DNA from: Chenopodium formosanum
Taxonomy: Eukaryota; Streptophyta; Magnoliopsida; Caryophyllales; Amaranthaceae
DNA length: 64,000 bases
Direction of reading: 5' to 3'
Assembly (NCBI GenBank): GCA_024500155.1
Contig: CM044865.1
Span: forward strand, 37,348,482-37,412,481
The notes beneath the pieces are model-generated. The model was given only the letters and a program-made list of their open reading frames with translations. It searched no databases and was not told the origin of the DNA. Made by a program: the position numbers and the translations under genes. Shown piece after piece: positions 23,273 through 33,189 of the stretch; position 1 is the first letter of the stretch; every line of letters starts with the position of its first letter.

Positions 23273-25479
23273 CCATTTCCATTGCATCCGACTCCAGAGT
23301 TGGCCAGAAGTAAAGCCGCCTGGCCTTGGCAGCGAGGGATCTGCCGCCTATATGGGAAGCGCAAAATCCCGAATGCAACACTTCGAGGACTTCCTTACCC
23401 TTATCAGGGATTACACACTTCAACAGGGGTTTCAGAAAACCAGCCCTTAAGAGTTCTCCTTGTTGCAACTCAAAGTTAGCCGCTCGTTTTTTCAAAACAG
23501 CCGCCTCCTGTGGTGAGTCAGGGAGCGTTCCGTCTGCAAGATAGGCCCGGATGCTGTCCATCCAGGTTGAGCTTCGGTCAAGAATTCCAATGGGGTATTC
23601 CTCAGATATAATTCTTCTTTCCATGACCTCCAAGAAAACTGACCGAGGCGTTTCACAGGAGGCGGATGATGCCAGCTTGGACAGAGCATCCGCTTGATTG
23701 TTTGAAGACCTGGGCACTTGACTTAGATTGAACTCTTCAAGTGTCCCAACTTCATTCTTGACCGCCTGCAAGTATTTAATCATGGCCGGATGAGTGGCCT
23801 CGTACGTCCCATTGACTTGGAGTACGACCAGTTGTGAATCCGAGCAGACGTCAATTTTCTTTGCCCCTGCTGCCTTACAGTACCGAATGCCAGCAAGCAG
23901 GGCTTCATACTCGGCCTCATGGTTAGAGACTTGGAACTTGAACCGTAGTGCATACTCGTATTTGTCTCCTTCAGGAGACTGACAGATAATTCCTGCACCA
24001 CAGCCGTTCGCAGTGGAGCTCCCATCCACATACACTTTCCAAACCTGACTAGTATCATTCGAAGCAACCGGCCTTGTCATTTCCACAATAAAGTCGGTGA
24101 ATGCTTGCCCCTTTATTGCTTTCCTTGGTTCGTAAGTGATTTCCAATCCTTGCATTTCAATCGCCCATTTGAGCATTCGTCCAGAAGACTCCAAGGTTGT
24201 GAGTGGCCGTTTGATCGGTTGGTCAGTATAGACTTCTACCGCATGCGCCAAGAAGTAGGGTTTAAGCTTCTTGATGGTCGTGTAAAGGGCAAGGCCGAAT
24301 TTCTCAACCATGGGGTACCAAAGCTCCGCATTTCTCAGAACATGGCTAATGAAATACACCGGGAGCTGGATGCTGTCTCTTTCAGCTAAGAGAACGACAC
24401 TGAGGGCATGATCTGAGACGGCTAAGTACATGAAGAGCTTCTCTTTGGGCATAGGGCTGACAAGCCTCGGCAAAGAGTGCAAATGAGTTTTCAGCTTTTG
24501 AAAGGTCGCCTCTGCATCATCCCTCCATTCAAAGTTTGTCTTCTTTTTTATTGCCTGGAAAAAATAGAGGCACTTGTCGCCTGACCGACTGAGGAATCTC
24601 CCCAAGGCCGCCAGACAACCTGTTAGTTTTTGCACTTCCTTTACAGTATGGGGCGACTGCATGTCGATTACCGCCTGTATTTTCTCAGGGTTGGCCTCTA
24701 TTCCCCTTTGGTCAATCAAAAATCCAAGAAACTTCCCAGACTCAACACTAAAGACACACTTTTTTGGGTTTAGCATGACCTTGTGCCGCCTGAGTGTGGC
24801 GAATGTTTCTCGGAGATCAGCAAGATGATCCGCCTGTTGTTTGGATTTGACTATCATGTCATCAATGTACGCCTCTACATTCCTTCTGATTTGATTAATG
24901 AAGACCGTGTTAATCATTCGTTCGAAAGTAGCAGGCGCATTCTTCAAACCAAACGGCATCACCGTATAACAGAACAACCCTTGATTAGTGACGAATGTCG
25001 TCTTTTCTTGATCTTTTTTCCACAGGGGGATCTGATGGAAACCTGAATAGGCGTCCATAAAACTCATCAAGGCATGTCCGGCTGTTAAGTCGACAAGACT
25101 ATCGATCTTAGGCAATGGATAACTATCCTTTGGACATGCCTTGCTGAGATCTGTATAGTCAACACACATTCGCCAAGTTCCATTCGGCTTATTTTACTAA
25201 CACAACGTTAGCTACCCACTCAGGGAAATTGCACGGCCGAATGAACTTGGCATCGAACAACTTTTTTACTTCGGCAGCTGCCGCCTGACTCCTTTCTTCG
25301 CTGTGGTTTCTTTTCTTTTGCCGGATGGGCTTCTTTTTAGGATCCACGGCGAGTTTGTGGACAGCGAGATCCGGGCTGATGCCTGGCATCTCTTCCACTT
25401 CAAAGGCAAAGATGTCTTTGAATTCTCTGAGTAGCTGGTGAAGGCTTTCACCCAGCTTTGCAAATGCAACTGTCCCCAC
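23259..25479 (-). pseudogene. Reverse transcriptase with two RNase H domains, Tat element 1
   Basis: The main frame (25169-23259, 636 codons) starts inside RT at MCVDYTDLSKACPKDSYPLP. The polymerase site YIDD is at residues 101-104 of this frame. The first RNase H (about 245-365) is followed by a second one with WKVYVDGSSTANGCGAGI (about 377-395), NHEAEYEALLAG and SDSQLVV, which carry the expected acidic residues, then NNQADALSKLA. The N-terminal part of RT (PDLAVHKLAVDP, FIRPCNFPEWVANVVLVK) lies in the frame 25479-25189. One extra base near 25,192-25,198, in the GTAAAATAAG stretch, separates the two frames. The second RNase H is the archaeal-like type that marks the Tat lineage. Confidence 0.92.
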
Positions 25480-25489
25480 CTTAACAGTC

Positions 25490-26304
25490 TGTTCTGGACG
25501 GCTGTCGTCTAGAGAGATATCAATGTGTTCACCAGTAAGCTGGGGACGGAGGTCATCCGACCGTTTCCCGGTCAGTGATTGCTATTGTTTTTCTTTTTTG
25601 ACCACCACCAGCTGATTAGTCTTTCTTTTCTTTCCGGCTGGTGGGGCCAACTGTTCTTCCTTGACATCGTCGAGGTCGATTGTTTGCTTGCCCCGACTGG
25701 ATGTTGCGGCCGCGGGCTTGACGTCCGAGAGGTAACACTCTCGAGCCGTCTTTTAGTCCCCATTAAGGGAACCGATTGTTCCATCATCCTTCTCATACTT
25801 GAGTAACATGAGAGCAGGGATGATGACGGCCTTACACTCGTTAAGAGTGGGACGGCCAAAGATGAGGTTGTAAGCTGTGAGCTCTTTAACCACTAGGAAA
25901 TGGATGGTCATGTGCCGACTGTCTCCCCTGCTTCCCAGGCGGACAGGTAAGTCAATTCGTCCGACTGGGTGCACAAGTCCTCCCCTAAACCAAACAAGGG
26001 TGTGGGAGACCTCCATAATGCTATCTGGTTTGTACTTGAGATTGGATAAGCATTTGAGGCTGATGAGGTCAGAGGAGCTTCCTGTGTCAATCAGAATTCG
26101 GCCAACCAACTGGTTGGCGACCTTGCACTCAATGACAACAGGGTCATCATGCGGCCGACGGACTTTGCCTCTGTCCTGCTCGGTGATGACAACTTTAGGG
26201 AAGGTGGATGTGCCTGCCGCATCCCCTTCCTCAACATAGTTGACCATCTTTCTCAGATGGTCCTTGGTGCCCCGAATGGTCAGGCCACCACTGGAAATCC
26301 GCAT
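25490..26304 (-). pseudogene. Protease region of Tat element 1
   Basis: The frame contains RILIDTGSSSDLI, the aspartic protease active site (D-T-G), and YNLIFGRPTLN, the usual flap-end motif, in 183 codons. It stops with TAA at about 25753, after NGD, where an open reading continues as KTARECYLSDVKPAAATS toward RT; a CAA to TAA change would explain this. A second TAG near 25581 interrupts the linker. It is fused by position to gag upstream and RT downstream, as in a single gag-pol polyprotein. Confidence 0.85.
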
Positions 26305-28184
26305 GCTATGGTGTATACCGGATCTTCATCAGTTTCGGCACTCACAGCAGGCTGGGGAGTCTTTTTCTTTGACTGCCTCGGATTTGCCTTTGAAGTCACT
26401 TTGGACTTCACATAGGACTTCAGCTGTCCTTTGTCGGCCAGACGGTCGAGCTCCCGCTTGAGACTAAAGCAGTCGTTCATGTCATGGCCAACATCCTCAT
26501 GGAAATGGTAATGCTTGTTTTTGTTCCGATTTTCAGCGGAACCTTTCATAGGAGTCGGCTTTTCAAGAGTCAGCCGATCCTTAATTTCCAAGAGGATGGA
26601 GCAGCAGTCCTTGTGGAATTCATACCTTGGAACGTACGGTTTCCACTCCTTTTTCTTCTTCTGGGCTGGTTGATCAGACTTATCAATGGCCCATACTTGT
26701 TTTTTCCTTTTGCTCTCTTCTGGCTTAGGAGCCGACTGAGCAGGCCAACTCTCTTTCTGCCGGTCGGACTTCTTATGGTCCGACTGCTTATTGGAGGAGC
26801 AGAGTTCTGTCGCCTGTATGTAGGCTTCCGCCTCTCGCAAGGTTCCTTGTAGAGTAAAGATTTGTTTGCGGACGAGTTCGTACTTAAAAGTAGACCCGTC
26901 CTTCAGACCCTTAAAGAAATTTGTGAAAGCGACCTCATCAGACAGCCCATGAATCTGGGTTCTGACCAGATTGAACCGCCTGACGTAGGAACGCAAGCCT
27001 TCTCTATCTCCCTGCTGTACATTGCCCAAGTTAAGACTTGTCTTTTTGGCAGGGATGTTCATAGAGAAGTTTGAAGCAAACAAGAACGCAAGCGTCTTGA
27101 AGCTATTTATGCAACCAACTGGTAGATTGCCAAACCACTGTTGGGCTATTCCCTTCAGGGTGGCTGGAAAGCAACGACACCATGTGGCATCATCCAACCC
27201 CTGTAAATACATGAGGTGGGTGTATTCTAGCAGGTGGTCTTCTGGGTTGGAGGTCCCATCATAGGCTCCAACCAGAACGTTTTTAACTTTAGCCGGCTGT
27301 ACGACTTCAGTTATTTCCCTGGAGAAAGCAGAGGGTTGATCTCCAAGGTGTTGCAGCTTAAGCTGTCAGTCCATCGGCTGATAGCCGTATGCTGCCTGTC
27401 CTCCAAAGAGGGCAGGTTGCATGTAAGGTAAAACTGGCGCCTGGTACAATGGTTGTGCCATGTACTGGGCCGACTGAATCATATGAGGACCAGACTGAAT
27501 CCGTTGGCTGCTTGCTGGAGTCTCATGTACAGATTGGGAACACCTCACAGAGGTATTCCAAAAGCTATAATGATAAGTCGACGTTGAAGCGGACTCTAAT
27601 AGCTGGGTTCTCTTCTCCTCAATGTATTGCCGAGCGTTAGAGAACGTTTTCTTACTACCTTCCGGCTGTATGTGCCGGATGGATTTTCTTGTGCTCATTT
27701 TTGGGAAACGGAGCCGAGTAAGGTCAAACTGGGGCCGGGCCTTCTCCTTAGGGGCAGGATGAGGAGTTGGCTGACGGTCCCTAACCGACTTCTGTTTGCC
27801 AACTTGGGCTGGCTTCTTGGCCGACTGCTCCTTTCTAGGAGCAGGCGATTTCTTTGAGGCGAGTTGTTTGATTTCAACCCTGAGGCTGCTCAGGAGTGTT
27901 ATTAGTTCATCTCGAGTGACAGGAGTTGATCCTGCCGCCTGGGAAGGATCAACTGGCCGCCCCGAGGGCTTCTTTGGCTAACTAGTAATTTTGCTTGGGC
28001 CTGCCTTGTCATGGTGGCGCTCCCGCCTCTCCTTACTGCGGATGCGTTTAGAGATGAGGGATCCATTTGGATCCACATAGGTTTCGACATCAGCGTCGTC
28101 ACCTAAGTCATGATCCGTTTGGACCTCTACGTCTTCTAGAGGCCGATTGGCCTCTGGGTTCGGTACAGGTGCTTGTGAAGCCAT
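26280..28184 (-). pseudogene. Gag of Tat element 1
   Basis: Gag starts at ATG 28184 (MASQAPVPNPEANRPLEDVE), 17 bases after the primer-binding-like site, and runs to about 26,280. The retrotransposon gag core is in 27212-26280: LQGLDDATWCRCFPATLKG, then AQQWFGNLPVGCINSFKTL and SYVRRFNLVRTQIHGL. Near the end is a zinc-knuckle-like HYHFHEDVGHDMNDC in which the first cysteines are replaced. In-frame stops at about 27978 (TAG) and 27366 (TGA) break the N-terminal half. At 26,290-26,304 a one-base shift separates gag from protease. The protein would form the virus-like particle. Confidence 0.85.
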
Positions 28185-28200
28185 TTCAGAGGTACTCCCC

Positions 28201-28217
28201 CCACAGACGACACCAAA
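28201..28217 (-). promoter_or_regulatory. Primer-binding-site-like sequence next to the LTR
   Basis: Read on the minus strand this is TTTGGTGTCGTCTGTGG, directly after the LTR end. It resembles the TTTGGCGCCGTCTGTGG block common after plant gypsy LTRs, with two differences, and would prime minus-strand cDNA synthesis. I did not assign the tRNA. Confidence 0.6.
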
Positions 28218-28710
28218 TGTTTCGGGGGTTTTTGTCCCTTGGGAGAGTTACAACATTGAGACTGGATTCAACAAAGGACGCCTGCACCTGCAAAGCAAAC
28301 GGACCGCCAGATGGTCGGTGGTCCGCCTCCGAAGATTAAGTTAGTAAGCGTTCGGTAATAAAACGTGCGGAAGTAAAGTTTATCTGCTCGGATTCCAAGC
28401 TCAGGTAAAGTGATGTGTGTTCCTTGAAAACGACAACTCTATGGTAAGTGACGTGTTGTCCCGTATTGCGTGTATATTCTCTGTCTTGTCATAAATGGAA
28501 GAATGTCCCTATTTATAGGGTCCTTTTGGAAAGTGTGCCCCTCCTAGGATCTGGTGACCTAGGAATTAGGTCACGCCACTTTTTAAGGGCCCCTTGGGAT
28601 TTGGGCCTTGAAAGCCGCCAATCCTAGGGGGCAATATCTGCTCGATACGTGTCACCATCTGGATGGTCCAACTAAGCGCCCCTTCCAGTGACACGTGTCT
28701 TCACTCTCTT
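28218..28710 (-). mobile_element. 5' LTR of Tat element 1
   Basis: On the minus strand the LTR ends CTCCCAAGGGACAAAAACC and then CCCGAAACA at 28218. The same ending, CTCCCGAGGGACAAAAACAC, occurs in the LTRs at 36,399 and 44,583. A palindromic TATA block CCCTATAAATAGGG lies at 28507-28520, as in the other two copies. U3 shows ACACGTGTC words that are also shared. The outer edge is unclear because it runs into another LTR-like sequence near 28,710-28,725. Confidence 0.75.
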
Positions 28711-28719
28711 ATTTTCCCT

Positions 28720-29080
28720 ATAAATACCTAAGTTGGGGTATTGGGAAAATCACTTGAGTGAGAGTTGAAAAAGGCATCACTATTGTGAAAACCTTTGAAC
28801 TCATTAATCACTCGGGTTTTTGGTCGGGCCTTGCTAACTCCAAGGCATTGGACCATTTTCGGTGGTCGGGTTGTGAGTGGACTATAGTTGGAGGCCGTCA
28901 TATTTTCGAGGCTTGCTTTTGAAGTAAGAGCCTGTTTCGTTTGGGCGAAGCACGCTCCAAAGGTAATTATCTTGTCTCAATATTGTGATTAATTTATATA
29001 TGTTTATGGTTTTATTTATTGCGAGTGCGGTCTTGGTTTTGGGTTTGTTTCCGCGGTGAGTTAGACTTACCAAACCCCAA
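28720..29080 (+). mobile_element. Possible LTR fragment (R-U5) of another retroelement
   Basis: CCCTATAAATACC at about 28,722 is followed by a leader-like stretch that ends AAACCCCAACA at 29,080, a typical LTR 3' end. It is not followed by an obvious primer-binding site, and the start is not visible. It may belong with the gag remnant to the right, but that lies on the other strand. Confidence 0.35.
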
Positions 29081-29433
29081 CACTTTTTCACTTAATTTTT
29101 GTAGAAACTCTTTGTAACTCACAGGGAATTGTGTAAATTTTCTTTCCTTGGTTCATCTTCTTCGAGGATCAAGACTGTGATATTAAGTAGTGTTATTGTA
29201 TTGTGTAGAAGTCGTAAATACATCAATAAAGGTTAAAGTGTTATCATTCCCCCTTTTTGTAGTTATTCTTTGGTTGATAATGATGAGGCTTATTTGCTTT
29301 TTCTTGAACAAGATCATCTGCAATCCTAGTAGCCACAGAATAGACCTTTTGGAAAGTGTATAAACCAAGATAACGTAGATGTTTGTTGTACTTTTCATGA
29401 TAATTGTCAATTAACTTTTGTACTAAATCGAGT

Positions 29434-30045
29434 TCAACTGGCCTTTGGGCAAGTTAAGTCGCGGTTCCCTCCATCTACCATAGAAAGCAAGGAAACCTTC
29501 ATCGTCGCTTTCTTAATAATTTCAGGTTCACGTAGAGTCGATTTAAACTCTACATTACTCTCATATTGGGTAATGAAAGCCGAGAATACATCTTCCCATG
29601 TTGTTTTGAATTTTGGATCTAGCCTAAAGTACCACTCTCTCACGGTTGGGTCTAGAGATAAAGGGAAAGTAAAAGCATAAAGCTTAGGATTTACTCCCTT
29701 TAAAGCCATAGTGCCAGTAAAACACATTTAATGGTTTTGTGGATTATTTATCATCTTGAATATTGGCAAGTCCGTAGCTACGAACTTTTCTGGTAAAGTG
29801 AGTCATGTAGGAGGTGCAAACTTTTTTGCGTCGAACTACTTGTTCCCTATTGTAATACGAAGAACAAGCTTCTCCAACGACTTTTCTTTAATGGATAGTT
29901 GTTCCATCTTTTGTTGCAAGGCTAATGCTTTGGTATTTTTCTTTTCAGTTTTTTCAAGTTTCTTAATTCTTCTCTCCTCAACCTCTTGAGCCTTTTCTTC
30001 TCTCATGCGAGCAATCTCATCTTGAGGTTGCTATATGGTTGACAT
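29434..30045 (-). pseudogene. Gag remnant of a second gypsy-type element
   Basis: On the minus strand, MALKGVNPKLYAFTFPLSLD is followed by PTVREWYFRLDPKFKTTWED and VFSAFITQY. This is the core of the retrotransposon gag family (…FPLSL…A.EWY..L……W.….F…Y), of the type seen in Ogre/Tat gag. Upstream is a Glu/Lys-rich helix (EEKAQEVEERRIKKLEKTEK) with stops in the frame. The frame ends soon after, without nucleocapsid or protease, so only a scrap remains. Its sequence differs from the gag of element 1, so it is a different family. Confidence 0.7.
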
Positions 30046-30060
30046 TGTTGTTGGACTAGA

Positions 30061-32540
30061 ACTTGTTGTAAAGGGAAGGAAGTTTGAAAGGGGTGGATTG
30101 TTTGATGGTAAAATTAGAATGCGAGCGCTCGGGAGACTTTGTTCCCAAGCTTGAAAATCGGCTCTAAAAGAAGTACGAAAGGATAAGTAAATCAATACGC
30201 TTGTTTAGAAGACAAAAAGAAGAGGAAAGAACGCAAGATATATTCGAACGGATAACATCACCTTTAATTAATTCTTCAATGAAGATATTATTTGAACGAG
30301 CCAATTTGTTTTTAGAAAAAATAAAAAAAGGCTCGTAATAGTAGGCGCACGCAAGTAACTAGGCTGCGCACAGAAGGCGCGCGCATCCTAAGCTCTTACG
30401 CTCGTTATGGTCACGCAACTCAATGAGTTGCACGTGCCACCTGCCCATGCAACTTTTTTTTTAATTCGAGTAGTTTTTTTTGTTTTGTATTTCATCATTT
30501 TTTTGTTTTTATTTATGTTTTTTTTTTGTTACCCCTCGAATACGACTCAAAATTACAAAGGCACAACTTTTTAATTGGGAACCTAAACCAAGTTAAAAGG
30601 AAGAATAAAGCTTTCCTAAACACGCCACACATAGTCATGTAATCATATAATCATACAATAAGCCAAGGTTCACACAATGCCATTCTAAGGTCATAAGCTT
30701 GGTGTACAAAGGTACCATATCTTAAGGAACGATGCACAAATCAATCACTCAATGTGTTGACTCATGACATTGCCCTCCTAACATTTTGTTAGTGATATGG
30801 GTGGGATGATTGTTATTGATTTCAAGATAGAAGCCTAGTGTTGGAAACCTCTATTCAATGAGCCAATCCCCAAAGGTTAAAGTGTGCTACGATTATGCAT
30901 GATGTAATGTTGCTTGTTTGGTTTTTACTTTTATGAAAAAGGAAGATATTATGCGTTCGAGTCTTGCTCTCTAACTAGAGATTATCCAAGTTAATTCTCG
31001 TTACAATCCATAGGCAACCTAGTGTTGGAAACCTTGAACCATAACTAAGAACTAATCTTGTAACCTCTAAGTTCCAAGTTGAGTCGCCGTTGTAAGGAGG
31101 GCGTTCCCATCGTAAGGGATCTTTCTCCTTAAATGCCCATGGCCATTTAAAAGCCTAGGACTTTATACTTGTTAGGGTGTATTAGGATTTCAATTCCTGA
31201 CTGTTTGGGGGACCTTGAATTAGAAATGATCCTCTCATCACGCTTTTTTGTAAGAAATAAGTAGTAGTTGCCAATGGGTTTTAAGAAAACTCATAAACCT
31301 CTTTCATGCCTTTTTACCAAGTAGAGTTCAAGGGATAATTAGCACGAATCCTAATTTTACCAATGCCCAAATTGGTCTACATGTCCTAGAAATGAGTTCG
31401 GGAGCGAGGGTACTAAAATAACGTTCCTTTTAGGGAGGAATCGTTATTTTAGCCCTAGTTATGGCCTCTACTAGCTCTTCCTTTTTCACAATTTCATCAC
31501 CAAACAATATATGCAACTCGATACCTCAAACTAAGTTAGTTGATTTTATTTACATGCATAAACCACGTAGGAATTACATTGCAAAGTCATTATTCTTTAT
31601 TTAATTCAAATTCGTGAGAAGAACAAAATAAACAAGATTCGCCTTGGCTTAAGTGATCAATCAACAATTAATTACTCAATTCTATTCTTATTTAACGCAA
31701 GATACCATGTGGAATTGATTAATTAGAAATCCGTTTAAAGTTATCAAACAACACTAATTAATTAATTAAAGTTGTTTTAAATAATATAAATAAAGGTGAT
31801 TGATCTAAGTGCTCGGGAATTTACCACTTCTCTTCGCTAGATCATCGTTTTGAACACTTATGGACTCCTTGTTCCGGAACCTCTACCGTAGTAACAAGTA
31901 TTAAAAGATGTGAGTGTTTAGGACAAGAGGGTTTGGTAGCACACAAGTTCACAAAGTTTCTTCCGGCGTTTTAGGTTAATTCTGTCTGTTTGAGCCTCGT
32001 ATTATGCCAGAAAATGGGTAAGATTAGGGTTTTGAACATTATGCCGCAGAAGGTGTCGAGCGCATTTGAAAGGGTTGTGAGCAACAGCCATAGGCAGCGC
32101 AACTGATTGTCTTGTGCGCGGTATTATGGTAAGATTCGATTTCATATTTTTATGAAATTCTAAATCTTCCGCAAGTGCATCACTAGCAGTTGCGCTGGGT
32201 GTTGCGCGCAATCTTGTGAGTTGCGAGCGCCAGACCAGCGCGACTCATTAAGATGCGCGCGGATTTATCTGCAGCTGCGTTAATTTTAACCTAGGCGCCT
32301 CTAAATACGTCATTTATGAGTTTAAGCTCGGGGTTAAGCCTAATTATGATTGGGCTTAGTTGATTGAACCTTAATGCTTTTGTTTTGGGGTTAAGCTAGC
32401 TTATTTCTATGTTCTTGCAATTTAACCAGTTATCCATAAGTGTTCTTCACACTAATCTAATACGAAGATGATTTTATTTATCGTCATTGCACTTCCTGTC
32501 AGGACAAGAGGCCAAAAGTAGATGTCTACAATGGCAAAGA
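30061..32540. other. Non-coding, AT-rich, probably old retroelement debris
   Basis: No ORF with a known motif. The stretch around 31,075-31,150 (AGTTGAGTCGCCG and following) is like the leader between LTR and gag in some large plant gypsy elements, which fits the nearby gag remnant. T-runs near 30,450-30,530 and GCGC-rich words near 30,340-30,440 and 32,090-32,280 are the other visible features. Confidence 0.35.
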
Positions 32541-32964
32541 TTGAACGAACTAATTAGTTAACTCATAGTCGTCTGACCAAAGTAGTATAAAGAATGATGA
32601 AGCTTAAAAGCCAGATGTTAAATGACATCAGGCGGTTGATAATTGAAATCTGAGTTAGATTATCTAACGAAATTGTACAAGTTTCCCTAATGGGGCAAAC
32701 GAACAAAGTGCAATGGATTGCAGGTACCCCAGACGGCCCTAAAGTTGTCTGGGGACCATCTGTCATGCGGACCATTTGTCCCCAAACTCATCAACTGCCA
32801 GGCGTCAATTTGTTGTCTAATTTATCGAAAGACAGTTTAACTAGATTTCATATAACCTAGACGGAGGAATAGGGCGTCCAGCAAATTCCCCGGCTGGGTA
32901 AAACGGCTACTTATTAGTTTTGTGGACGACTGTGTACTTGGTTTGGGGGCAATCACTACTATAA

Positions 32965-33023
32965 TTGATTGACTTAGGAACATTTCATACTTCTTAAAGT
33001 ATAAAAAGTTCCAAGTCAATCAA
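32965..33023. repeat. Conserved stem-loop downstream of the antisense ORF (element 2)
   Basis: TTGATTGACTTAGGAAC (32965-32981) pairs with GTTCCAAGTCAATCAA (33008-33023) with one bulge, and the loop contains an ATACTT/AAGTAT stem. It matches the fold at 21301-21360 in element 1. It lies about 170 bp beyond the antisense ORF stop. Confidence 0.8.
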
Positions 33024-33189
33024 CCAAAGAAGTACTTAAACCAACCACATAGCCACAAGGGGAAAAAGTAACCGGTATACTGATTGTCGCATGCTATAAA
33101 AAGATAGGCAAGAATTACAACATTTAAGTGCAAAAATTTAAACAAATTGATTAAGACGACTCAATTGAAAAATTTCATTTCAAAACGGG

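Larger units (their letters stand above)
18260..28710 (-). mobile_element. Tat-lineage Ty3/gypsy LTR retrotransposon (element 1), decayed, 3' LTR missing
   Basis: On the minus strand the order is LTR, primer-binding-like site, gag, protease, reverse transcriptase, two RNase H domains, integrase, a hairpin-rich spacer, and then an extra ORF on the opposite strand. A second, archaeal-type RNase H after the first, together with an antisense extra ORF downstream of integrase, are known marks of the Tat lineage. At least three frameshifts and several in-frame stops show it is inactive. The left end stops just before the antisense ORF start, at the join with mitochondrial DNA, so the polypurine tract and 3' LTR are absent. 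Confidence 0.88.

Noticed and set aside
22958..24828. Plus-strand frames across the Tat pol region
   Set aside because: Shadows of the minus-strand RT, RNase H and integrase frames.
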